From the NCBI GenBank assembly GCA_964452155.1, contig CAYVLC010000170.1, positions 1 to 5,046 of the forward strand: a stretch of 5,046 nt of DNA, read 5' to 3'. Origin of the DNA: UBA2632 sp964452155 (GTDB taxonomy: Bacteria; Bacteroidota; Bacteroidia; Bacteroidales; Dysgonomonadaceae). Below, piece after piece: positions 1 through 5,046 of the stretch (position 1 is the first letter of the stretch; the number at the start of each line of letters is the position of its first letter). A program made the position numbers and the translations under genes. The notes under the pieces are model-generated. The model had not been told where the DNA came from, searched no databases, and worked only from the letters and a program-made list of their open reading frames with translations.

Positions 1-1
1 T

Positions 2-220
2 GGCAAAAAAATTCAACAAATGGTCTTCAATGCGCAAGCACTTGGAGGCGGCTGGATGGGTAATGGTGGTGATGGCTGGTTGCGAATTCTAGAGTTTATG
101 CCCGATAATAAAACAATACAAGTAAAAACATTTTCTCCTTTTTTTGCTATCTCACCCACAACCCAACAATTTGCTTGGCGAAGAGCGGCCTACGATGAAT
201 TTAGTTTTGAGATAGATTAG
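2..220 (+). CDS. C-terminal fragment of a probable calcineurin-like metallophosphoesterase (5' end outside window)
   Basis: The frame is open from the first bases of the window (GKKIQQMVFNAQ...) and ends at TAG 218-220, so about 72 C-terminal residues are visible and the true start lies to the left. The Met codon at 20 is internal to this open frame and is probably not the start. The segment NAQALGGGWMGNGGDGWLRI, followed by EFMPDNKTIQVKTFSPFF and ending YDEFSFEID, resembles the end of the secreted or cytoplasmic calcineurin-like phosphoesterases common in Bacteroidetes. In those proteins a final beta-strand region (WLRI.EF.P..KTI.VKTFSP) closes the two-metal phosphoesterase fold. The metal-binding motifs (D-x-H, GD, GNHD, GHxH) would lie upstream and cannot be checked here. 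The substrate is unknown. The gene converges on the permease gene across a 197-bp gap and is not part of either minus-strand operon. The family call rests on a short tail and is moderately sure; that the frame is coding is more certain. Confidence 0.68.
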   Translation, partial: GKKIQQMVFNAQALGGGWMGNGGDGWLRILEFMPDNKTIQVKTFSPFFAISPTTQQFAWRRAAYDEFSFEID

Positions 221-243
221 AGGATAGTAAGAACCACAATGTA

Positions 244-260
244 GCATAGCGAAATTATGC
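244..260 (+). terminator. Weak hairpin after the phosphoesterase gene, possible terminator
   Basis: GCATA (244-248) and TATGC (256-260) form a 5-bp stem with loop GCGAAAT, starting 24 bases after the stop codon. The downstream sequence has only short T-clusters (CCCTTTTGTTT, 268-278), so this is a poor intrinsic terminator. Part of the loop, GCGAAA (249-254), is also complementary to TTTCGC at 275-280, which gives a competing larger hairpin. Either structure could help end transcription between the two convergent genes, but the evidence is weak. Confidence 0.25.
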
Positions 261-292
261 ATTAGTCCCTTTTGTTTCGCAACACACCCCTA

Positions 293-311
293 TGAAATAA
301 TTTATATTTCA
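293..311. repeat. AT-rich inverted repeat in the convergent intergenic region
   Basis: TGAAATA (293-299) and TATTTCA (305-311) are perfect 7-base inverted repeats around the 5-base loop ATTTA. Neither strand has a T-run directly after the stem, so it is not a standard terminator. It sits about 107 bases past the permease stop in the minus direction and could be a 3'-end structure for either converging transcript, or simply chance in AT-rich DNA. Confidence 0.35.
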
Positions 312-348
312 CAGCACAAGCCGGCCGTCTCTGAGGCTTTAGAAGGGA

Positions 349-357
349 GGGGGGGGG
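349..357. repeat. G9 homopolymer tract in noncoding DNA
   Basis: Nine consecutive G residues, preceded by GGGA (345-348), lie in the noncoding gap between the phosphoesterase and permease genes. The tract is conspicuous against the AT-rich surroundings. Homopolymers of this length are prone to replication slippage and to sequencing or assembly length errors. Here no reading frame or evident promoter would be affected, so no phase-variation role can be supported. Confidence 0.7.
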
Positions 358-377
358 AATTGGCCGAGCGGGTCTTC

Positions 378-402
378 TGTCATTTGAGCGGGAGATGATC
401 TG
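378..402. repeat. Probable remnant of a dispersed Bacteroidetes intergenic repeat
   Basis: The stretch beginning TGTCATTTGAGCGGGAGATG resembles, with small deletions, the repeated intergenic motif of the form TGTCATTTCGAGCGGAGTCGAGAAATCT that I recall as common in Bacteroidetes genomes. It ends about 16 bases beyond the permease stop codon. The resemblance is from memory and imperfect. A genome-wide count would be needed to show it is a repeat family here. Confidence 0.35.
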
Positions 403-417
403 TTTTCAGCAACACTC

Positions 418-1683
418 TTACACCCCTATCCATTTGCCAAGTGCTAAATACAGTGCCACCGAACTAATCGTTAAGACTAGCCCAATGAGTGTTTCGAATG
501 GAATTATTTTCATGCGTTCGCTCATTTTCATATAGGTAGCACCACCTGTGGCATGAAAAAATGAGCCATGTGGAAGATGGTCCAATACGGTGGCCCCTAC
601 ATTTATCATTGCCGCACCCCACACTGCAGAAATACCTGCTGCCATAATTGTTTCGGCAAAAGAGGCCGATGCAACTGTTGCTCCCGCAGTAGTAGAGGCT
701 GTGGCAGCAGACATCAATGCTCCTGAGAGTGAGGCCATAAGCACTTCGCCCATATTGGTTTGAGCCAATGCTTGCAGCAAGTAATCTTTTATTGTAGATG
801 CTTTCACAATTCCTGCAATGGTGCCTGTGCCAACAAGTAAAATAGCAATGGTTGACATTTTATCTAAACCATAACCAACGCTTATGGCTAGTTTGTCCCA
901 TTTTTGCATTGCTAATATACCAGCCAAACCTCCTGCCGGAAGTGCTAGTAAGGGGTCGATTACAATTCCAAAAAAAGGACGCAGTGCCAACAAGCCAATT
1001 GTAACTATTGGTGCAACCATACTTTTGGCAAAAGAAGGCAGATTGGTAGAAGCATTATCTTCATTTAAATCGTCTTTTACCATTTCGCCCACCTTAGGCA
1101 GAAAGCGAACTACAATGTATGCTGTAACAAATAGTCCAATAATTGCCGGAATGATGTTGACAAACATCACAGAGGATAGGTCTGTATTGAAGTTCTCGGC
1201 CGAAATAATGGTGTTGGGATTGGGAGATATTATATTGCCACATTTGCCTCCGCCAACCATCACAAACAATAGTTTTGCCTTTGGAATCAAAAGTTGCCGG
1301 CCAATGGTAAGAGCAATTGGTGCAACAGTTATTACTGCTACATCTATAAACACGCCTGTGGTTGTGAGCAACATAGTGGCAAGAGCCAGGGCTAGGTACA
1401 CATGTTGGGTTCCCACCTTGCGAACAATGGTTTGAGAAAGTGATGCTGCTGCACCTGTTTTTATGAGCACACCAGACAAGACTCCCGCAGTAAGGATACG
1501 CAATATTGCTGGGGTTACATCTTTTACGCCATCAATCATTATACTTACTGTTTCGGGTACCGAGAAACCTCCAAGAACTCCACCTATAAAAGCCCCAAGA
1601 ATAAGGCTATAGGTAGGCGATACTTTGCGGATTATCAAAACAATGGCAATTGCCAATCCTACTAATGCTCCAATTGCACTCAT
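418..1683 (-). CDS. GntP-family permease, probable D-glycerate (sugar acid) H+ symporter
   Basis: This is a 421-residue inner-membrane protein of the gluconate:H+ symporter family (GntP; Pfam GntP_permease), close to the roughly 440-450 residues usual for the family. It is strongly hydrophobic throughout, with likely membrane segments near residues 2-18, 24-40, 58-76, 95-125, 172-193, 221-260, 277-295, 312-360 and 395-416. Family signatures are visible: GVFIDVAVITVAPIALTIGR (110-129), GGGKCGNIISPNPNTI (144-159), and near the C-terminus LDHLPHGSFFHATGG (367-381). The Ala/Ser/Thr-rich block at 320-343 is also typical. Its ATG overlaps the TGA stop of the glycerate kinase gene (ATGA, 1680-1683), which fixes the start and implies translational coupling. 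Family members import gluconate and related aldonic acids. Coupling to a glycerate kinase makes glycerate the most economical substrate, but that is inferred from context; another sugar acid remains possible. The gene is intact, with no frameshift. Confidence 0.93.
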   Translation of the reverse strand: MSAIGALVGLAIAIVLIIRKVSPTYSLILGAFIGGVLGGFSVPETVSIMIDGVKDVTPAILRILTAGVLSGVLIKTGAAASLSQTIVRKVGTQHVYLALALATMLLTTTGVFIDVAVITVAPIALTIGRQLLIPKAKLLFVMVGGGKCGNIISPNPNTIISAENFNTDLSSVMFVNIIPAIIGLFVTAYIVVRFLPKVGEMVKDDLNEDNASTNLPSFAKSMVAPIVTIGLLALRPFFGIVIDPLLALPAGGLAGILAMQKWDKLAISVGYGLDKMSTIAILLVGTGTIAGIVKASTIKDYLLQALAQTNMGEVLMASLSGALMSAATASTTAGATVASASFAETIMAAGISAVWGAAMINVGATVLDHLPHGSFFHATGGATYMKMSERMKIIPFETLIGLVLTISSVALYLALGKWIGV

Positions 1684-2834
1684 CCTAATTGTTTGTTTCT
1701 AAACTGTTTGATTGTTCTCATAATCTGCTCAGCGGTTTGCACGATATTTTGGTGTGTATTCTCTTTTTGCATGGCTACTGCTAGCAACATTGGGCTGGGT
1801 GTTATTGAGAATACCGACACAAATCCATGCTTGTTGAGGTACCCAGCATTTTCTACACATCCGCCAAGGGCTATTACGGGTACATTGTTTTTGCTTGCCG
1901 CCTGCAAGATGCCACTTCCTGCTTTTCCCATAGCTGTTTGTTTGTCTAGCTTTCCTTCTCCTGTTATCACTACATCGGCATTTTGCAAATGCTTGTCAAA
2001 GTCAACTGCTTTCAGCACCATTTCTATACCAGGTTTTAGTTGCGCATGCAAGAAAGCAACAAATCCTCCGCCCAATCCTCCTGCAGCACCTGCACCTTCT
2101 ATGGTGTTGAGGTCTATACTTTTATCTTTTTCAATTAGTTTTCTAAAGCTTTCGAGTCCTTCGTCCAACTTTTTTGTCATCTCTTCATTGGCTCCTTTTT
2201 GTGGAGCATACACACTGGCTGCACCGTTTGGCCCAGAGAAAGGATTGTTTACATCGCAAGCAATGGTGAAGTTGGCTTGTTTTAGTTCGGGCATTATACC
2301 CGATTCATCTATCGAGCATATTTCAGACAATGATGCGCCCGTTCCATCCATTTCTTCTCCGTTTCTATTTAAAAAACGATATCCCAATGCTCTTAGCATG
2401 CCTGTGCCTGCATCGTTGGTAGCGCTTCCGCCTATCCCAATTAGAAATGAGCGACAGCCACGCTGCAATGCATCTTTTATTATTTCGCCTGTGCCAAAAG
2501 TAGTTGTTGTAGCGGGGTTTTGTTCTTCTTTGCTTAGTAGGGTGAGTCCGCTTGCAGCAGCCATTTCTATCACAGCGGTTTTATTATTGTTTACCAATCC
2601 ATACTTCACTTCTATGGGTCGCATGAGTGGGTCATGTGCTTTTACCATTACTTTTTCGCCACCCATAGCACTCACCAATGTATCCGTTGTTCCCTCGCCA
2701 CCATCGGCAATGGGTATCTTAATTGTTGCGCAATCTGGGAAAACATTTCTGCAGCCTTCTTCAATAGCATTGGCTACTTCAATTGAAGAAAGCGAACCTT
2801 TGAAAGAGTCGGGGGCGATGATTATCTTTTTCAT
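1680..2834 (-). CDS. Glycerate kinase (GarK/GlxK family)
   Basis: This is a 384-residue soluble, presumably cytoplasmic kinase of the Gly_kinase family (E. coli GarK and GlxK type), full length for the family. It transfers phosphate from ATP to D-glycerate; characterised GarK/GlxK members give 2-phosphoglycerate, which enters lower glycolysis. Visible family motifs in order are IIIAPDSFKGSLSS (4-17), IPIADGGEGTTDTL (40-53), GIGGSATNDAGTGMLRALG (133-151), CDVNNPFSGPNGAA (193-206), the glycine-rich GAGAAGGLGGG (247-257) and DVVITGEGKLDKQT (287-300). The start is placed at the ATG directly before KKIIIAPDSFKGS, where the family normally begins. No Shine-Dalgarno sequence is seen; the leader instead carries pentanucleotide repeats. 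The stop codon overlaps the start of the GntP-type permease, so the two are almost certainly co-translated and work together. The distinction between garK and glxK cannot be made from sequence alone, so no symbol is given. The family call is secure; the in vivo source of glycerate is unknown. Confidence 0.96.
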   Translation of the reverse strand: MKKIIIAPDSFKGSLSSIEVANAIEEGCRNVFPDCATIKIPIADGGEGTTDTLVSAMGGEKVMVKAHDPLMRPIEVKYGLVNNNKTAVIEMAAASGLTLLSKEEQNPATTTTFGTGEIIKDALQRGCRSFLIGIGGSATNDAGTGMLRALGYRFLNRNGEEMDGTGASLSEICSIDESGIMPELKQANFTIACDVNNPFSGPNGAASVYAPQKGANEEMTKKLDEGLESFRKLIEKDKSIDLNTIEGAGAAGGLGGGFVAFLHAQLKPGIEMVLKAVDFDKHLQNADVVITGEGKLDKQTAMGKAGSGILQAASKNNVPVIALGGCVENAGYLNKHGFVSVFSITPSPMLLAVAMQKENTHQNIVQTAEQIMRTIKQFRNKQLG

Positions 2835-2862
2835 TGTATTGTATTGTTGGTGTGGTGTGGTG
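2833..2862. repeat. Two abutting pentanucleotide tandem arrays in the glycerate kinase leader
   Basis: On the plus strand ATTGT occurs three times in a row (2833-2847), followed without a gap by TGGTG three times (2848-2862). Read on the coding (minus) strand this is CACCA x3 then ACAAT x3, and the last ACAAT supplies the A and T of the kinase start codon. The arrays therefore make up the whole ribosome-binding leader of the kinase gene. A purine-rich Shine-Dalgarno sequence is absent, as is usual in Bacteroidetes. Slippage would alter leader length but not the reading frame. Confidence 0.85.
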
Positions 2863-2881
2863 TGTTATTTGTGGACTATTG

Positions 2882-2896
2882 CTTACAATGCATAAG
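2882..2896. promoter_or_regulatory. Imperfect palindrome upstream of glycerate kinase, possible operator
   Basis: CTTACAATGCATAAG has matching ends CTTA/TAAG and contains the 6-base palindrome ATGCAT (2888-2893). It lies 47-62 bases upstream of the kinase start codon, where an operator or promoter-proximal site could sit. I found no convincing TTTG / TAnnTTTG promoter pair in the rest of the 2835-2998 gap. The closest candidate on the minus strand is an ATTG followed about 21 bases later by TATATATC, which matches the -7 consensus poorly. A promoter must exist here if the upstream terminator works, but it cannot be placed confidently. Confidence 0.2.
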
Positions 2897-2998
2897 TGGC
2901 CGATATATACAACTGGTAGTTGAAGTGTAACAATCTAATTGCTGGGTTCGAATAGTATTTTGGAAAACCTTTAGAACCTTTGGCAACAGGTATTCTAT

Positions 2999-3033
2999 AA
3001 AAAAACATCTCGTGGTCTGATGGCACAAAGATG
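2999..3033 (-). terminator. Intrinsic terminator after corA
   Basis: On the minus strand CATCTTTGTG (3033-3024) pairs with CACGAGATG (3014-3006). CATCT pairs with AGATG, then there is a T-G wobble, one bulged T and GTG pairing with CAC, around the 9-base loop CCATCAGAC. The stem is followed immediately by seven T residues (3005-2999). It begins 22 bases past the corA stop codon. A hairpin directly followed by a U-run is the standard Rho-independent form, although the stem is modest and bulged. It separates the rsmA-corA unit from the glycerate kinase-permease unit. Confidence 0.65.
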
Positions 3034-3055
3034 TACCACCGACACTTCTTTTACT

Positions 3056-4000
3056 TTACAGCCACTTCTTCTTCTTGAAGAAATAGAGAATTATAAGCGA
3101 CGAAAATATCATGAGTGCTATAGAGATAGGATAGCCATACTTGCTGCTCAACTCGGGCATCAACGAAAAATTCATACCATATATACTAGCAATAAGGGTG
3201 GGTGGCATAAAAATAACCGAAACAATGGTAAATATCTTTATTATCTTGTTTTGCTCTATGTTTACGTATCCCAAGAAGGTATCCTGGAGGTAGTCAAGTC
3301 TATCGAAGCTAAACTTTACGTGCTCTATGAGCGATGTAATGTCCTTAATGATTATGGTGAGTTTGGGTTGTAGGTCGGCCGGCATAAACTCGCTGCGCAA
3401 CATACTCGAAACGGTGCGTTGTTTGTCTATTATATTTTCGCGCAGTAGCATGGTCTTCTCTTGCAGGTCTTTAATTTCTGTGAGCAGCTCTTCGTCGGCC
3501 TCTTGCAATGTGAGGCTATTGCTCAGTTGAGTAATCTTTTGGGTCATACTCTCAATCATGTCGGCGTCAAACTCTACGCGTGTTTCTAGTAGTGCCACTA
3601 GCACATGTGCACCAGTGGGGTAGTTCTTTGGGTTGGCCGATATTTTCTTCACTGTTTCGTGAAACGAGCTCAACTCTTCGCTTCTTACAGTTATAAGGAT
3701 ATCATTTTTTAGGATAAACGATACGGGGTCTCGCTCATAGTTAGAGAGAAGAAAGTTGGAGTTTACAACCAGTGTATCGCTGGTTTCGATGTATCTCGAC
3801 GACATCTCAATCTCTATCATCTCCTCTTCTTCTTGGATGTATATTTTTAGGTAATCCTCTAGTTCGTTTTCAACGTCTTCGTCCACATCATTCAGGTCTA
3901 TCCAAAGGAAACTCTGGATAGAATGATATTTGAGAAAGCTTAAATCTCTGCTCAAACGTATGACGTTGTCTTTATGATAAAAGAGTTTGAGTTCCGCCAT
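3056..4000 (-). CDS. corA: CorA-family magnesium (Mg2+/Co2+) channel
   Basis: This 314-residue protein has the CorA architecture: a large soluble N-terminal domain (about 1-250), then two C-terminal membrane helices (about 253-273 and 290-308) joined by the signature loop. The loop reads YGMNFSLMPELSSKYG (274-289). GMN (275-277) is the selectivity-filter motif of the family, and the following MPEL is also typical. The protein ends in a basic tail, FFKKKKWL, as CorA proteins do. Residues about 145-250 are rich in charged heptad-like helix (MTQKITQLSNSL... LQEKTMLLRENI), consistent with the long stalk helices. Residues 35-66 are very acidic. CorA forms a pentameric inner-membrane channel that carries Mg2+ inward and closes when Mg2+ binds the cytoplasmic domain. 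The ATG at 4000 gives a normal N-terminus. It follows rsmA by 43 bp, probably in the same transcript, with an A10 tract in its leader. Which divalent ion it prefers in vivo cannot be read from the sequence. Confidence 0.95.
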   Translation of the reverse strand: MAELKLFYHKDNVIRLSRDLSFLKYHSIQSFLWIDLNDVDEDVENELEDYLKIYIQEEEEMIEIEMSSRYIETSDTLVVNSNFLLSNYERDPVSFILKNDILITVRSEELSSFHETVKKISANPKNYPTGAHVLVALLETRVEFDADMIESMTQKITQLSNSLTLQEADEELLTEIKDLQEKTMLLRENIIDKQRTVSSMLRSEFMPADLQPKLTIIIKDITSLIEHVKFSFDRLDYLQDTFLGYVNIEQNKIIKIFTIVSVIFMPPTLIASIYGMNFSLMPELSSKYGYPISIALMIFSSLIILYFFKKKKWL

Positions 4001-4010
4001 TAGTTGATCG

Positions 4011-4020
4011 TTTTTTTTTT
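4011..4020 (-). promoter_or_regulatory. A10 tract in the corA ribosome-binding leader
   Basis: Ten T residues on the plus strand are read as A10 on the coding strand, 10 bases upstream of the corA ATG. There is no Shine-Dalgarno sequence. A-rich leaders are known to favour initiation in Bacteroidetes, so this tract may act as the translation enhancer for corA. Its length may vary by slippage. Confidence 0.4.
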
Positions 4021-4043
4021 GGAGTGAATAAAAATATTGTTTT

Positions 4044-4853
4044 CTACTTATTGTCTCTCTCTACGGGGTGGGAGGCAATAAATGGCTCTAGCAAATTGGT
4101 GAGTTCCTCAAATTGAGCAACCGAAAGCTGTTCGGGACGTTTAGTAAAGATGGCATGTTGCAATACTTCGGTGTTTTCTCCTATGAGAGGTTTCACAGAG
4201 TTGCGCAACATTTTGCGCCGTCGGTTGAAACTAGTTTTCACTACTGTCTTAAACAACTTCTCGTTGCAGTTCATAGCAGTGCGATTGTTGCGCACAAGGC
4301 GCACAACTGCCGATTTGACCTTTGGGGGCGGTGTAAAAGCAATTTCATCGACTGTAAATAGGTACTCCACATTGTACCATGCTTGTAGCAAAACACTCAA
4401 TATGCCATACGTTTTGCTGCCTGGCCCAGCAGCTATTCTCATGGCTACTTCTCTCTGAATCATTCCCGTGCAGCAGGGTATGGTGTCTCTATAATCGAGC
4501 ACCTTAAAGAATATTTGCGATGATATGTTGTAGGGATAGTTGCCAATTATACAAAACTGGTCGTTGTACAAACGTGCTAAATCTAACTGCAGAAAGTCGT
4601 CCTCAATAATTCTGTCGTGCTGCAGATCGGCAAAGTTGTGTTTTAGGTAGGCCACTGAGTCTCGGTCTAGCTCTACTACTGTGAGGTCTCTCTCTTTTTC
4701 TACCAAAAAGCGTGTTAGCACACCAGTTCCAGGTCCTACTTCTAGCACAGGCAATTGCGGAAAACCATCTATTGTATCGGCAATGCGTTTGGCAATAGAG
4801 TTGTCGTTCAAAAAATGTTGTCCCAGACTTTTCTTAGGTCTTACCGATTGCAT
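4044..4853 (-). CDS. rsmA: 16S rRNA (adenine(1518)-N(6)/adenine(1519)-N(6))-dimethyltransferase RsmA (KsgA)
   Basis: This 269-residue enzyme uses S-adenosylmethionine to dimethylate the two adjacent adenines in the helix 45 loop of 16S rRNA (A1518 and A1519 in E. coli numbering), a late quality-control step in 30S subunit assembly. Motifs in order are KKSLGQHFL (7-15), the SAM-binding LEVGPGTGVLT (37-47), VELD (60-63) with the acidic residue expected to hold the ribose, EDDF (84-87), and the catalytic GNYPYNISSQ (104-113). NYPY stands in place of the enterobacterial NLPY, as I recall from Bacteroides. Then come FTPPPKVKSAV (173-183), and in the C-terminal RNA-binding helical domain SFNRRRKMLRNS (208-219) and RPEQLS (239-244). 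The length is normal. The ATG at 4853 gives the expected N-terminus just before the KKSLGQHFL motif. A Bacteroidetes-type promoter element lies 29-36 bases upstream. corA follows on the same strand. Loss of this enzyme gives kasugamycin resistance in other bacteria. Confidence 0.98.
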   Translation of the reverse strand: MQSVRPKKSLGQHFLNDNSIAKRIADTIDGFPQLPVLEVGPGTGVLTRFLVEKERDLTVVELDRDSVAYLKHNFADLQHDRIIEDDFLQLDLARLYNDQFCIIGNYPYNISSQIFFKVLDYRDTIPCCTGMIQREVAMRIAAGPGSKTYGILSVLLQAWYNVEYLFTVDEIAFTPPPKVKSAVVRLVRNNRTAMNCNEKLFKTVVKTSFNRRRKMLRNSVKPLIGENTEVLQHAIFTKRPEQLSVAQFEELTNLLEPFIASHPVERDNK

Positions 4854-4881
4854 AAGCTATTTTGTTTTATTTGAGTTGATA

Positions 4882-4889
4882 CAAAGGTA
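4882..4889 (-). promoter_or_regulatory. Bacteroidetes-type -7 promoter element for rsmA-corA
   Basis: On the minus strand TACCTTTG (4889-4882) matches the Bacteroidetes -7 consensus TAnnTTTG exactly. It ends 28 bases before the rsmA start codon, so the leader would be about 20-25 nucleotides. The partner -33 element (TTTG about 19-21 bases further upstream) is not evident; that position reads CACCGCCAG. Exact -7 matches at this distance from start codons are typical, so the call is reasonable despite the missing -33 box. Confidence 0.6.
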
Positions 4890-4961
4890 ATTATTTTATT
4901 GTAAATCTGGCGGTGTTCAGTTTGTAAAGTTGCATACAGTATCGGGGAGGGTATTTGGGAG

Positions 4962-4984
4962 TTAAGAAATTAAGAATTAAAAAT
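4962..4984. repeat. AT-rich degenerate tandem repeat upstream of rsmA
   Basis: TTAAGAAA (4962-4969), TTAAGAAT (4970-4977) and TAAAAAT (4978-4984) form a decaying short tandem repeat in the noncoding DNA beyond the rsmA promoter. Such low-complexity stretches are common between genes in AT-rich Bacteroidetes genomes. No function is visible. The rest of 4890-5046 holds no gene that I can support. Confidence 0.45.
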
Positions 4985-5030
4985 TTGAGTAATTGAAGAG
5001 TCCGCTGTTAGCAGTTGAAGGGTAAAGAGA

Positions 5031-5046
5031 TGTTATTCCGAGAACC
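5031..5046. repeat. Possible edge of a dispersed intergenic repeat (cut by window end)
   Basis: TGTTATTCCGAGAACC at the right edge resembles the start of the TGTCATTCCGAG... form of the widespread intergenic repeat of Bacteroidetes, related to the segment at 378-402. Only 16 bases are visible and they contain mismatches. A pair of short direct copies, TTGAAGAG (4993-5000) and TTGAAGGG (5015-5022), lies just before it. Confidence 0.28.

Noticed and set aside
104..109. Reading the GNYPYN motif of RsmA as a defective NLPY catalytic motif
   Set aside because: Positions here are residues of the protein. NYPY keeps the Asn, Pro and Tyr that matter and is the form I recall in Bacteroides RsmA proteins, so it is a lineage variant, not a missing catalytic residue.
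20..220. A complete small 66-residue gene starting at the ATG at 20
   Set aside because: The frame continues open to the left edge of the window, and the sequence resembles the end of a larger phosphoesterase, so it is treated as a truncated C-terminus.
318..339. AAGCC / GGCTT inverted repeat as a terminator for the permease
   Set aside because: The 5-bp stem has a 12-base loop and no T-run follows on either strand, so it does not meet the form of an intrinsic terminator.
884..1435. A 183-codon plus-strand open frame opposite the permease gene
   Set aside because: It is antisense to a clearly conserved GntP-family coding region, has no recognisable domain and no promoter signal of its own.
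1693..2895. A 400-codon plus-strand open frame lying opposite the glycerate kinase gene
   Set aside because: The opposite strand encodes a full-length glycerate kinase with all family motifs. The antisense product is rich in Ser, Pro, Ala and Cys with no recognisable domain, and its openness is explained by the codon use of the kinase gene.
3020..3373. A 117-codon plus-strand open frame opposite the corA 3' end
   Set aside because: It begins inside the corA terminator hairpin and mostly covers the conserved GMN and membrane-helix region in antisense. It has no family resemblance.
4113..4458. Overlapping plus-strand frames opposite rsmA
   Set aside because: They are antisense to the conserved RsmA core and C-terminal domain, have unremarkable composition and compete with each other.

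Overview
The window looks like chromosomal housekeeping DNA from a Bacteroidetes bacterium, most likely of the order Bacteroidales. Three things point there. The RsmA protein has the Bacteroides-like sequence style (GNYPYNISSQ, IPCCTGMIQ, AAGPGSKTYGILSVL). A Bacteroidetes-type -7 promoter element (TAnnTTTG) lies just upstream of rsmA. The gene starts lack Shine-Dalgarno sequences and have A-rich leaders instead. This placement is an inference from protein style and signals, not from a search.

Layout, left to right. Positions 2-220 hold the C-terminal end of a plus-strand gene, probably a calcineurin-like metallophosphoesterase. A 197-bp intergenic region (221-417) follows between convergent genes. 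It has several small inverted repeats, a G9 tract and a piece that resembles a dispersed Bacteroidetes intergenic repeat. All other genes are on the minus strand. Transcription runs from the right end: rsmA (4853-4044), 43 bp, corA (4000-3056), then an intrinsic terminator (3033-2999). A second unit follows: glycerate kinase (2834-1680), overlapping by 4 bases (ATGA) a GntP-family permease (1683-418).

The first unit pairs a 16S rRNA dimethyltransferase, which acts late in 30S assembly, with a Mg2+ channel. The second is a compact two-gene module, probably for taking up a sugar acid (most simply D-glycerate) and phosphorylating it to a glycolytic intermediate. The glycerate kinase leader is unusual: three copies of one pentanucleotide abut three copies of another, and the second array runs into the start codon.

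I found no phage, insertion sequence, CRISPR array, tRNA, rRNA or defence system, and nothing that supports a wholly new system. The points worth a second look are the leader repeats, the kinase-permease coupling, the rsmA-corA pairing and the intergenic repeat remnants at both edges.
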